This document shows, in pieces, positions 27,464-35,972 of a stretch of 56,282 bases of DNA (positions are counted from its first letter, which is position 1; each line of letters starts with the position of its first letter). Position numbers and translations under genes: made by a program. Below the pieces are notes generated by a model. It did not search any database. It worked only from the letters and a program-made list of their open reading frames with translations, and had not been told where the DNA came from. The stretch spans positions 1 through 56,282 of the forward strand of contig JAUZRP010000041.1 of the NCBI GenBank assembly GCA_030950395.1, written 5' to 3'. The stretch is from Desulfonauticus sp. (lineage in GTDB: Bacteria; Desulfobacterota; Desulfovibrionia; Desulfovibrionales; Desulfonatronovibrionaceae).

Positions 27464-27971
27464 TGCCCGAAAAAACTCCCAAATTCGGGCGAAAGAAGTC
27501 AGATTAATTAAAGAGGATGGGAGTCAAGCAGGGATTGTTTCTTTGCAGGATGCTTTAAATTATGCCAAAGAGGTGGGGCTGGATCTGGTAGAAGTTGCGC
27601 CCAATGCCAATCCACCAGTATGTAAGGTGATGGACTATGGTAAATATCTGTATGAACAACAAAAAAAGCAGCAAGAAGCAAAGAAGAAACAGGTAAAGAT
27701 TCAAGTCAAAGAAATTAAAGTCCGTCCCAAGACAGATGAAAATGACTTACAGACCAAGATAAGACACATTAAACGTTTTTTAGCCAATGGCGATCGTTGT
27801 AAAGTTACTGTATTTTTTCGCGGCAGAGAATTGGCTTATAAAGAAAAAGGTCTGGAGGTCTTAAACAGGATCATTCAAGAATTAGGAGAAGCAAAGGTAG
27901 AGCAAGAACCAAAATTCGAAGGTAGAGCCATGTCTATGTTGCTCTCACCTTTATCCAGCAAAAAGAAATAA
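27447..27971 (+). CDS. infC: Translation initiation factor IF-3 with a rare AUA start
   Basis: IF3 binds the 30S subunit, keeps subunits apart and proofreads start codons. The conserved N-domain [11 protein letters not shown] is encoded upstream of the first conventional start (TTG 27543), so an ATG/GTG/TTG-only reading truncates the gene. Reading back to ATA 27447 gives 174 residues, the usual length, with a strong ribosome site. The start region overlaps thrS by 17 bases. Other landmarks are [20 protein letters not shown] (N-domain to linker), a Lys/Gln-rich linker helix, and a C-domain with [14 protein letters not shown] and VTVFFRGRE. The rare start implies autogenous control, because IF3 discriminates against non-canonical starts, as with AUU in E. 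coli. Confidence 0.85.
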   Translation: MGTSTSARKNSQIRAKEVRLIKEDGSQAGIVSLQDALNYAKEVGLDLVEVAPNANPPVCKVMDYGKYLYEQQKKQQEAKKKQVKIQVKEIKVRPKTDENDLQTKIRHIKRFLANGDRCKVTVFFRGRELAYKEKGLEVLNRIIQELGEAKVEQEPKFEGRAMSMLLSPLSSKKK

Positions 27972-28120
27972 AAAATTTCTCTTACGTAGGGATAAATAAG
28001 GCCATGTGTCTGTGTGAAAAAGTGGTTAAAAAAAATTAAGAGAGTAAAATTCAATCCTCTTAGAGGAGAAGAAAAATTTAGAAATAAGGGTGTGGCAGAT
28101 ACACAAAAGGAGGAAACATT

Positions 28121-28318
28121 ATGCCTAAGATGAAAACCAACAGAGCAGCGGCCAAGCGTTTTTCTAAAACGGGATCTGGCAAGTTCAAAAGAAGAAGGCA
28201 AAATTTACGCCATATTTTGACCAAAAAAAATGCCAAAAGAAAAAGAAGACTGGGTCAAAGTGCTTTAGTGGATGCTGCTAATGTAAAGCAAGTTAAAAAA
28301 TTATTGCCTTATGCCTAA
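28121..28318 (+). CDS. rpmI: 50S ribosomal protein L35
   Basis: 65 residues, highly basic, [18 protein letters not shown] start and LPYA end, as in bacterial L35. The start follows AAAGGAGG. The 149-base gap after infC contains CCTC-TTA-GAGG and may be part of an L20-type leader control region, though no specific structure can be fixed by eye. Confidence 0.95.
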   Translation: MPKMKTNRAAAKRFSKTGSGKFKRRRQNLRHILTKKNAKRKRRLGQSALVDAANVKQVKKLLPYA

Positions 28319-28412
28319 TTCTTAGGGGCGCTTTACAGGTAATAATTTTAGGTTTGAAAACAAAAATATAACTTTTTATTTTTGCAGTCATAACGTAAGG
28401 AGGATAAATAGT

Positions 28413-28763
28413 ATGCGTGTTAAATCTGGAAAAACTCGTCATAAAAGACATAAAAAAATATTAAAAATGGCCAAAGGTTATACGGGGTCTAGAGGTAAAC
28501 TCTATCGTATAGCCAAAGAACAGGTGGAAAGGTCTCTTTGTTATGCTTATAGAGACAGGAAACAAAGAAAAAGAGAGTTTCGCAAACTTTGGATTATGCG
28601 AATTAATGCAGCAGCCAGAGAATATGGTTTATCTTATAGCAAGTTTATTTCTGGTCTCAATAAAGCAGGCGTTGCCATAAATCGCAAATGTCTGGCAGAC
28701 ATGGCTGTAAGGGAAAAGGCAGCTTTTGCCCGCCTGATAGAACTAGCTAAAAGCACCAATTAA
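28413..28763 (+). CDS. rplT: 50S ribosomal protein L20
   Basis: 116 residues with the standard N-terminal basic arm ([18 protein letters not shown]) and the globular end with LIELAKSTN. Essential early assembly protein of the 50S subunit and, in many bacteria, autoregulator of this operon. AAGGAGG precedes the start. pheS begins 4 bases after the stop. Confidence 0.96.
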   Translation: MRVKSGKTRHKRHKKILKMAKGYTGSRGKLYRIAKEQVERSLCYAYRDRKQRKREFRKLWIMRINAAAREYGLSYSKFISGLNKAGVAINRKCLADMAVREKAAFARLIELAKSTN

Positions 28764-28767
28764 AGCT

Positions 28768-29817
28768 ATGAGTCTGGACAATTTTTTAAATAAATTATCT
28801 GGCCTTGTTCAGGAGTTGGAAAAAGACCTGAATGAGGCCAAATCAATTTCTGGTCTAGAAGAGGTTAGGGTAAAATTTTTGAGCCGTAAGGGGCGTCTGG
28901 CAGAAGTCATGAAAGGCTTAAAAAGCCTTTCTGAGCAGGACAAACCTGTGGCCGGTAAAAAGGCCAATGAGATCAAAGACAAATTACTTCGCCTCTGGCA
29001 GGAGAAAAAAGCTTACTTTGAAACCAAACAAAAAGAAGAGCAATTAAAAACTTTTGACCCCACAGTTCCCGGAAGGATCCCTGACTTTGGGACTCTTCAT
29101 CCCATCACTCTGGTCATAGAAGAAATTTCAGACATTTTTACTTCTTTGGGCTTTGATGTAGTGCAGGGACCTGAGGTAGAAACTGACTTCTATAATTTTG
29201 AGGCCTTAAACATACCACCAGAACATCCAGCCAGAGACATGCAAGATACCCTCTATATTACAGAAAATATTTTGCTGCGCACCCATACTTCTCCCCTGCA
29301 GATAAGAACCATGCTCTCTCGCAAGCCGCCTGTAGCTGCTATTGCTCCCGGCAAGGTTTATCGCCGTGATTCTGATCTGACTCACAGTCCCATGTTTCAC
29401 CAGATAGAAGGATTTCTGGTGGACAAAAACGTAACCATGGCCGAGTTACGCGGCACTTTAACCTTATTTTTACACCAAGTATTTGGAAAAGAGACCAAAG
29501 TAAGATTTAGACCGAGTTTTTTCCCTTTTACTGAACCCAGTGCAGAAGTGGATATAAGTTGCGTGTTGTGTAAAGGTAAGGGACAGATAAATGGCGTGCC
29601 TTGTAGAGTGTGTAAAGAAACTGGCTGGGTAGAAATTTTAGGCTGTGGGATGATAGACCCTGCTGTGTTTCACATGGTGGGTTATGATCCTGAAGAATTT
29701 TCTGGCTTTGCTTTTGGACTTGGAGTAGAAAGGGTGGCTATGTTAAAGTATGGCATTGGTGACTTACGGATCTTTTTTGATAATGACTTGCGTTTTTTAG
29801 AGCAATTTAAGGGTTAG
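28768..29817 (+). CDS. pheS: Phenylalanine--tRNA ligase alpha subunit
   Basis: 349 residues: N-terminal coiled coil (about 1-90) that contacts tRNA, then the class II catalytic core with [20 protein letters not shown] and [15 protein letters not shown] small cysteine-rich insert ([10 protein letters not shown]...CRVCKETGW near 250-275) looks like a zinc knuckle, a feature of many non-enterobacterial PheS. It acts as an alpha2-beta2 tetramer with PheT, encoded 5 bases downstream. Confidence 0.96.
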   Translation: MSLDNFLNKLSGLVQELEKDLNEAKSISGLEEVRVKFLSRKGRLAEVMKGLKSLSEQDKPVAGKKANEIKDKLLRLWQEKKAYFETKQKEEQLKTFDPTVPGRIPDFGTLHPITLVIEEISDIFTSLGFDVVQGPEVETDFYNFEALNIPPEHPARDMQDTLYITENILLRTHTSPLQIRTMLSRKPPVAAIAPGKVYRRDSDLTHSPMFHQIEGFLVDKNVTMAELRGTLTLFLHQVFGKETKVRFRPSFFPFTEPSAEVDISCVLCKGKGQINGVPCRVCKETGWVEILGCGMIDPAVFHMVGYDPEEFSGFAFGLGVERVAMLKYGIGDLRIFFDNDLRFLEQFKG

Positions 29818-29822
29818 GGATT

Positions 29823-32210
29823 ATGTTGCTTAGTCTGAATTGGTTAAAAGATTTTGTTCCTTTTGAAGGAGATATTGAAGAGCTTGCCCATCGCCTCACC
29901 ATGGTGGGGCTGGAAGTAGAAGAAATAGTAGAGCCTTTTTCTTATCTCAAGACCGTTGTAGTTGGAAAAGTAGTGGAGTGCCAACCTCATCCAAATAGCG
30001 ATCATCTTTCTGTGTGTAGAGTAGATGTAGGTAAAGAGATCTTACCTATAGTGTGTGGTGCTCCTAACGTGTCCCAAGGGCAATTTGTCCCAGTAGCCTT
30101 GATCGGCACCTGTATGCCTTCTGGTTTCACCATAAAAAAAGCCAAACTCCGCGGTGAAGTATCGTGTGGGATGATTTGCTCTCAAAAAGAGCTAGAGCTG
30201 GGAGACGATCAGTCAGGTATCTGGGTGTTAGATCAAGAATTCTCCTCTTTAACCCCAGGACAAGATCTTATTTCTGCCCTTGGACTGGATAGGTATGTTT
30301 TAGACATAGGCATTACCCCTAACAGGGCAGATTGTTTAAGTGTACTTGGTCTGGCAAGAGAAATAGCTACTCTATTTTCTTTACCCCTGTCCATGCCCAA
30401 GGTAGAGATAACAGAAGACGACCAATCTCTGGACTACGAAATAGACATCCCAGCCAAAGAGCATTGTTATTTGTACCAGGCCCGCTTAATTGAAGATTGT
30501 CAAATAAAAGTCAGTCCTTCCTGGATGCGTTTTCGCCTGCTAGCTTCCGGGATTAAGCCCATTAACAATGTAGTAGATGTAACCAACTACGTTCTCCTAG
30601 AATTAGGACAGCCCCTACATGCGTTTGACCGTGATTTTTTAGAAGGCAACAAAATACGGGTAGCTCTGGCTGGCCAAAAACAGAGTTTCACTACTTTAGA
30701 CGGCAATAACCGGAAATTATTAGCAACAGACCTGCTTATTTGGGATGCTAAGAAACCGGTCGCTCTGGCTGGCATTATGGGTGGAGCAAATTCAGAAATT
30801 AGAGAAAACAGTTCCAGGGTTCTTTTGGAATGTGCAGTTTTCAATCCCATAACCATTCGAAAAACTGCCAGAAGATTAGGAATAAGCAGTGAAGCCTCTT
30901 ATAGATTTGAACGTGGGATTGATCAATTATTATCTCCTTTTGCCTTGCAAAGAGCCACAGCGTTGATCCAAACCCTGGCTAAGGGCAAAGTATTAAAAGG
31001 CCTAGCTGCTTGCGAACCAAAACCTTATGCCCCAAGATACGTTAGCTTCCGTGCCCCAAAAGTCAGTCAGTTATTGGGAGTCTCTATCTCAGAAAAATTT
31101 TGTCACGAGGCCCTAACCAAACTGGGCTGCAAGATTGAGTCCAAAGCAACTGGTTGGGAAGTCCTGGTTCCTTCTTTTCGGCACGATCTAGAAAGAGAAA
31201 TAGACTTGGTGGAAGAAGTGGGCAGAATCTATGGTCTGGATAAAATTGAGGCCAAACTGCCCAAAATTTCTAAGACCTTGGACCAAACGGGAGATCCCAA
31301 AGTAGCCTTTTTGCGTAAGGTAAAACACTGGAGTAAATCTGTCGGTTTGAAAGAAGCTATAAATTACAGCTTTGTAGGAAGTAAAGTCTTAAATTTGCTG
31401 GGCTTACCTGAAGACAATAGGGTATACGTTTTAAATCCTTTAAGCGAAGAACAAAACGTATTAAGAACAGATTTATTAGCTGGCTTGCTCCACTCTGTCC
31501 AAGTCAATGCCAATAAAGAACGCTTCAAACTCTTTGAAATCGCCAAGACTTTTTTTAAAGACCAAAACTCTGAGACCCTGTGCAGAGAAAATAATCGACT
31601 GGGCATTGTATTGGCAGGAAAACGATATCCCTCAAAATGGCCTTTTGAAGAAACAGAAATGGATTATACGGATTTAAAAGGAATCCTGGACCATTTTCTC
31701 ACTATCTTTGTGGGTAAAGAAGTAGAATTTGTCAAAAAACAAGAGCATCCCTTTCTAAAACCTGCAGTAGAGATCGTATCTCAAAAGGAAAATTATGGTT
31801 TTCTCGGCCTGGTCAAAGACGAAATTGCGTTGCAATACGACGTAAAAAATATGGACTTATGGTATGCAAGTGTAGATCTGGACAAGGTGTTTGAAACCTT
31901 TCAACAGTACACTCTAAAATTCCAAGAGTTGCCCAAGTTCCCTGCCACCAAAAGGGACATTACTTTGGTCTGCCCCTTACACCTTTGTGTAGGAGATGTG
32001 TTTAAAGTTATAAAAAAGGTCAAGTGTAAAATTTTAGAAGACACCTGTCTAACCGACATTTATTTTCCCAAAGACAAAAAAGTAAAGCACGTGACCTTGC
32101 GACTAACATATAGAGCCAAAGACAAAACATTAAAAGATAAAGAAGTAGATAAGATGCATAAACAAATTGCTGACATTTTAGTTAAAGAGCTAAAGGTGAC
32201 TTTTCCCTAA
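29823..32210 (+). CDS. pheT: Phenylalanine--tRNA ligase beta subunit
   Basis: 795 residues with the full domain set: B1/EMAP-like tRNA-binding domain (VVGKVVECQPHPNSDHLSVC), B3/B4 editing domain (ISSEASYRFERGID), B5, the degenerate catalytic-like core and a C-terminal ferredoxin-fold anticodon-binding domain (PKFPATKRDITLV). Length is normal. It is the last gene before a strong terminator, closing the thrS operon. Confidence 0.96.
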   Translation: MLLSLNWLKDFVPFEGDIEELAHRLTMVGLEVEEIVEPFSYLKTVVVGKVVECQPHPNSDHLSVCRVDVGKEILPIVCGAPNVSQGQFVPVALIGTCMPSGFTIKKAKLRGEVSCGMICSQKELELGDDQSGIWVLDQEFSSLTPGQDLISALGLDRYVLDIGITPNRADCLSVLGLAREIATLFSLPLSMPKVEITEDDQSLDYEIDIPAKEHCYLYQARLIEDCQIKVSPSWMRFRLLASGIKPINNVVDVTNYVLLELGQPLHAFDRDFLEGNKIRVALAGQKQSFTTLDGNNRKLLATDLLIWDAKKPVALAGIMGGANSEIRENSSRVLLECAVFNPITIRKTARRLGISSEASYRFERGIDQLLSPFALQRATALIQTLAKGKVLKGLAACEPKPYAPRYVSFRAPKVSQLLGVSISEKFCHEALTKLGCKIESKATGWEVLVPSFRHDLEREIDLVEEVGRIYGLDKIEAKLPKISKTLDQTGDPKVAFLRKVKHWSKSVGLKEAINYSFVGSKVLNLLGLPEDNRVYVLNPLSEEQNVLRTDLLAGLLHSVQVNANKERFKLFEIAKTFFKDQNSETLCRENNRLGIVLAGKRYPSKWPFEETEMDYTDLKGILDHFLTIFVGKEVEFVKKQEHPFLKPAVEIVSQKENYGFLGLVKDEIALQYDVKNMDLWYASVDLDKVFETFQQYTLKFQELPKFPATKRDITLVCPLHLCVGDVFKVIKKVKCKILEDTCLTDIYFPKDKKVKHVTLRLTYRAKDKTLKDKEVDKMHKQIADILVKELKVTFP

Positions 32211-32247
32211 AAACCATGGCTAGTAGTGCATCCAAAAATCAACTCCC

Positions 32248-32289
32248 AAAAGCGAACTTTTAAAGCCTAAAAGTTCGCTTTTTTTTTTT
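32248..32289 (+). terminator. Rho-independent terminator of the thrS-pheT operon
   Basis: A 15-bp stem AAAAGCGAACTTTTA/TAAAAGTTCGCTTTT with loop AAGCC runs into an uninterrupted T tract. Confidence 0.92.
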
Positions 32290-32332
32290 ACATCATTTTT
32301 AGTTACTCACGTTTAGATATTGCATATTATCC

Positions 32333-32641
32333 ATGATCAAGGAAAAAAAACGTTATTACAAAATAGGCGAAGCAGCCAAAATAGTAGGAGTAGAGCCCTA
32401 TGTGCTTCGGTTCTGGGAAAAGGAATTTAAAGAATTTAAGCCTGTGCGCAGTAGTACAGGACAAAGGCTTTATACAGAAGAACACTTGGATCTGGTACGA
32501 AAAATAAAAAGATTACTCTATGAAGAAAAACTGACTTTAGAAGGAGCAAAAAAAAGACTGCAGGCCGAGGGCAAATGGCTGGACGTGTTTTTAGAGATTC
32601 GAACAGAATTAAAAGAAATACTGGCTATCTTATCTAACTAG
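32333..32641 (+). CDS. MerR-like helix-turn-helix protein
   Basis: 102 residues with a winged-helix MerR DNA-binding domain: YYKIGEAAKIVGVEPYVLRFWEKEF, then a wing with QRLYTEEHLDLV. A short helix follows and no ligand domain. It is probably a DNA-binding regulator that follows pheT, a position held by MerR- or IHF-type genes in relatives. A terminator separates it from pheT. Its targets are unknown. Confidence 0.82.
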   Translation: MIKEKKRYYKIGEAAKIVGVEPYVLRFWEKEFKEFKPVRSSTGQRLYTEEHLDLVRKIKRLLYEEKLTLEGAKKRLQAEGKWLDVFLEIRTELKEILAILSN

Positions 32642-32791
32642 CTAAATAGACTTAGCTCATCACTCCACCTATTGCTATTTCGCTGCTGCTTTCATAAATA
32701 TAAGTTTACCCAACACCCAAACAATGGCTTGTATTCTCTCTGTTTTTTTTGTAGGCTTAAAGTTAATTTAAACTAGAGCATCAGATTTTAG

Positions 32792-34441
32792 ATGAGCACA
32801 GCACTAAAACTTATTCCTTTAGGTGGATTCGGCGAGATTGGCTTAAACTGTTTACTTCTGGAGACAAAAAATTCCCTCCTCATGATAGATTGCGGGTTAA
32901 TGTTTCCAGATGATTACTTATTTGGGATTGACGTGGTTATCCCCTCTTTCAACTATGTGTTAGACAAAAAAGATAAATTGCAAGCTATCGTCATAACTCA
33001 TGGCCACGAAGATCATCTAGGAGCCTTGCCCTGGTTGTTGCCTTATGTAGATGTCCCAATTTACAGCTCTGCTTTTAGTTTAAAAATTTTAGAGAATAAA
33101 CTCTCAGAATTTAATCTTCTGGACAAAGCCTATTTGCGACCTGTAAAAAAATATGACTGCCTTAAATTAAAAGACTTTTCTGTTACTTTTTTTCCTGTAT
33201 GTCATTCTATTATAGAAGGTTTCGCCTTAGGTATAGAAACTCCTATTGGCAAAATAGTACATACCGGAGATTTTAAAATAGATTTAAATCCCATCAACAA
33301 CCAATTTACAGATTTGGAGGCCATAAAGCACTTTAGTTCTTCTGGAGTAAAATTGCTCTTGTCTGACTCTACCAATGTAGAAAGAGAAGGACGTGCCCTT
33401 AGTGAAAAAGAAATTTTAGAAAACCTACAAGACATTTTCTCTCAAGCCAAAGGCCGCATCCTGGTGACTTTATTTTCCAGCCACATCCAAAGAATCCAAG
33501 AAATTTTTGATCTGGCAGAGCAATTTGGCCGCAAAGTGGTGGTCAGTGGCAAAAGCTTGTTCGTCAACATAGAACTAGCCAAAGAATTAGGTTTTTTAAA
33601 ATTTAAGCCAGACACTTATCTCTCCATTGAAGAGGCAGAGGGTTTATCTAACAAAGAAATGGTCTTGTTATTAACTGGCTCCCAAGGAGAGCCCTTATCT
33701 GCTCTGGCCAGGTTGGCCAGACAAGAACACAGACAGCTTAGTATCGTGCCAGGGGATTTGGTAATTATGTCCTCACGTTTTATCCCCGGCAATACCAAAG
33801 CTATCACCCGAGTAATAAACGATCTCTACAAATTAGGCGCAGAAGTGATCTACGAAAAAGTAGGGGCTATTCATGCTTCAGGCCATGCCCACAAAAAAGA
33901 ATTGGAAGAAATGATTAATGCTGTCAGACCAGAATATTTTATCCCTATTCACGGAGAATATAGGCATCTGGTCAAGCATGCCCAATTAGCCATAAAATGC
34001 GGTCTGCCAGAAGATAATGTTTTAATTGTAGAAGATGGACAGTGTGTGGTATTAAGCGAAACAGGATTGAAAAAAGCAGAAAATTTAAACCTGGAGCGAG
34101 TTTACGTAGATGGTAAAGGTGTTGGAGACGTAGGCAATAGTATTTTAAAAGAACGACAGATTCTTGCCGGCGAAGGCCTGGTTATTTGCGTTTTGGTAGT
34201 GGAGCGAGCATCAGGCAAGTTGCTTTACGGACCAGAAATTATTTCCAAAGGCTTTGTCTTTGAACAACATTTTAATCACATTTTAGAAGATGCCAAAGAC
34301 ATTGTCCTGGATATCTACGAAAATAACGCCCACCCAGTACCTCAAAAATTAGAAGACAAAATTCGCTCTCGGCTGAAAAGATTTTTTCGCAAAATCTTGG
34401 ATAGAGATCCTGTTACCTTCCCTATTGTGCTCTATCTCTAA
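32792..34441 (+). CDS. rnj: Ribonuclease J
   Basis: 549-residue metallo-beta-lactamase/beta-CASP RNase with 5'-exo and endonuclease activity. The zinc motif THGHEDHLG is near residues 70-78, and further metal ligands lie in HTGDFKID and HASGHAHKKE. LLTGSQGEPLSALARLA and IPIHGEYRHL are family hallmarks. The C-terminal domain is short. The stop overlaps the convergent ssb stop by 4 bases. Confidence 0.93.
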   Translation: MSTALKLIPLGGFGEIGLNCLLLETKNSLLMIDCGLMFPDDYLFGIDVVIPSFNYVLDKKDKLQAIVITHGHEDHLGALPWLLPYVDVPIYSSAFSLKILENKLSEFNLLDKAYLRPVKKYDCLKLKDFSVTFFPVCHSIIEGFALGIETPIGKIVHTGDFKIDLNPINNQFTDLEAIKHFSSSGVKLLLSDSTNVEREGRALSEKEILENLQDIFSQAKGRILVTLFSSHIQRIQEIFDLAEQFGRKVVVSGKSLFVNIELAKELGFLKFKPDTYLSIEEAEGLSNKEMVLLLTGSQGEPLSALARLARQEHRQLSIVPGDLVIMSSRFIPGNTKAITRVINDLYKLGAEVIYEKVGAIHASGHAHKKELEEMINAVRPEYFIPIHGEYRHLVKHAQLAIKCGLPEDNVLIVEDGQCVVLSETGLKKAENLNLERVYVDGKGVGDVGNSILKERQILAGEGLVICVLVVERASGKLLYGPEIISKGFVFEQHFNHILEDAKDIVLDIYENNAHPVPQKLEDKIRSRLKRFFRKILDRDPVTFPIVLYL

Positions 34442-34893
34442 AAAGGAGTTTCATCCATACCTGCTACTTCGGAAGGAAAAGTAGGCCCTAAATCCTCTTG
34501 ATTTTCTGAACCCGGTTCATCAACAGATGTTGTTCTTTGGGATTGGAAATCAGAAGGAGTATTTTTAGGATCCAGGGCCTGAACTCTAGAAGCAATTATT
34601 TCTGTAGTATATCTAGTTTGCCCCTGTTGATCCTGCCACTGTCTGGTCTGCAACCTACCTTCTACAAAAACTAAACGCCCCTTGGAAAGATAATTGGAGC
34701 AAAATTCAGCCTGCTTATTAAATACTACTACCCTATGCCACTCAGTTTTTTCCACTCTATTGCCATCTTTAGTGTATCCTTCATCCGTGGCCACAGACAA
34801 ATTAACCACAGGCATACCAGAAGTAGTATAAGCCAACTTGGGGTCCTGACCTAATCTGCCAATCAAAAACACCTTATTTAAACTTGCTGCCAT
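34438..34893 (-). CDS. ssb: Single-stranded DNA-binding protein
   Basis: 151 residues: OB fold (MAASLNKVFLIGRLGQDP; WHRVVVFNKQAE; GRLVFVEGRLQTRQWQD) then a disordered Ser/Thr/Glu tail ending MDETPF. That acidic tip recruits replication and repair partners. GGGAG lies upstream of the ATG. It is the last gene of a minus-strand run that begins with motA. Confidence 0.95.
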   Translation of the reverse strand: MAASLNKVFLIGRLGQDPKLAYTTSGMPVVNLSVATDEGYTKDGNRVEKTEWHRVVVFNKQAEFCSNYLSKGRLVFVEGRLQTRQWQDQQGQTRYTTEIIASRVQALDPKNTPSDFQSQRTTSVDEPGSENQEDLGPTFPSEVAGMDETPF

Positions 34894-34945
34894 ATGTTTT
34901 GCTCCCTTTTAAGTTTAGAAGATTTACATCAACAAACTCTCTCAA

Positions 34946-35296
34946 TTATAACCTATCGCCTATTGACTGCTCTGCTTCATCCAAAGCATCTTCTAGCTCA
35001 TAAGCTATTTTATCTGCCAATTTTGCTTCCCAATTGGATAAAGCAGCATCCAACTGCTTTTTTAGGGCAAAAGCTTTTTGCACAGGTTCTCGTAAAAAAT
35101 CTTTTATGTCCTTTGATATGGTATCTGAAAACTGAATTTTATCGTTCAAAGTGATTACTAGCTCTAGCACCCCCAGTGGTTTCTTTTGAAAATAATTTTC
35201 TCCACTAGCTATCCTGTACAGAGATGGCCACCTTTGCTCCACTTCCAGAGGATTAAAAGTATAAGCACTTACTCTAATCTGAAGTATTTCAGCCAA
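34946..35296 (-). CDS. Uncharacterised 116-residue protein between ssb and the biotinyl protein
   Basis: TTG start at 35296 overlapping the preceding gene by 8 bases, with GAGG upstream. Helix-rich, acidic-amphipathic C-terminal half (ALKKQLDAALSNWEAKLAD) and a beta-like N-terminal half with RVSAYTFNP. No domain recognised and no cysteine pair or membrane segment. Tight coupling to the acetyl-CoA carboxylase genes suggests an accessory role, but there is no direct evidence. Confidence 0.65.
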   Translation of the reverse strand: MAEILQIRVSAYTFNPLEVEQRWPSLYRIASGENYFQKKPLGVLELVITLNDKIQFSDTISKDIKDFLREPVQKAFALKKQLDAALSNWEAKLADKIAYELEDALDEAEQSIGDRL

Positions 35297-35951
35297 TCCT
35301 TACTTCCTCCCATTCGCTTTGCACTTTAACTATGACTTCTTTTATGCTTTCCAGATCCTCCTGAGGACAAACTCCAAACAAAATATCTCCACAGTCTAGG
35401 GTTTGGCCTTGTTTAAAGTAAATGGCATAAATCAAACCCTTTGGCCCCTCATAACTGATATACTTCTCTCTTTTCATGACATTTAAAATCAAAATTTCTT
35501 CTCCTGGCCTAAGAAGCACACTTTGACACCCTTTTGTGCCTATTTTTTTATCTATTTCTGGCACAAAATAATATTTACCTTTCTCCTGAGCCTTCACCAA
35601 GTATAAGGTCTTTTGCAAAATAAGGTCAATAACTTCTTGTTTGGTTAAATAATGTCTTATTTTCAGTAAAGGGGTACCTGCCTGCACAAACTCTTTATTT
35701 TTTAAGGGGAAGATTTCGCTTATTGCTCCATTTTCTAGAGCAAAAATAGGTTTTTTGTTGTTTTCTCTGACAATATACGCCAATAACGTGCCTGGTTTTT
35801 CTTTGTACTTACCCTCAGGTCCAGAAACAGGAACGCCTTTCTGGGTAACAACGAATTCCACATAACCACAATGAGGCGCCTTGACCACGATTTCTTTATA
35901 AGGATTTTCTTTTATTTTATCTAAAAATTCAGATATATTTCGCTGTTTCAA
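35289..35951 (-). CDS. Biotinyl/lipoyl-domain protein of the acetyl-CoA carboxylase cluster
   Basis: 220 residues starting with TTG 35951, six bases after AAGGAG. Two barrel-sandwich-like modules are visible. The first (about 20-98; VKAPHCGYVEF ... FVQAGTPLLKI) lacks a biotinylation motif. The second (about 115-205) has VLLRPGEEILILNVMKREKY, with K160 in VMKR where a carrier protein has AMKM, and GLIYAIYFKQGQTLDCGDIL as the second half. It probably serves as the biotin carrier for AccC and the AccA/AccD fusion either side, but the motif is degenerate. Confidence 0.68.
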   Translation of the reverse strand: MKQRNISEFLDKIKENPYKEIVVKAPHCGYVEFVVTQKGVPVSGPEGKYKEKPGTLLAYIVRENNKKPIFALENGAISEIFPLKNKEFVQAGTPLLKIRHYLTKQEVIDLILQKTLYLVKAQEKGKYYFVPEIDKKIGTKGCQSVLLRPGEEILILNVMKREKYISYEGPKGLIYAIYFKQGQTLDCGDILFGVCPQEDLESIKEVIVKVQSEWEEVRIG

Positions 35952-35972
35952 GTTCGACTCCTTAAATAAGGT

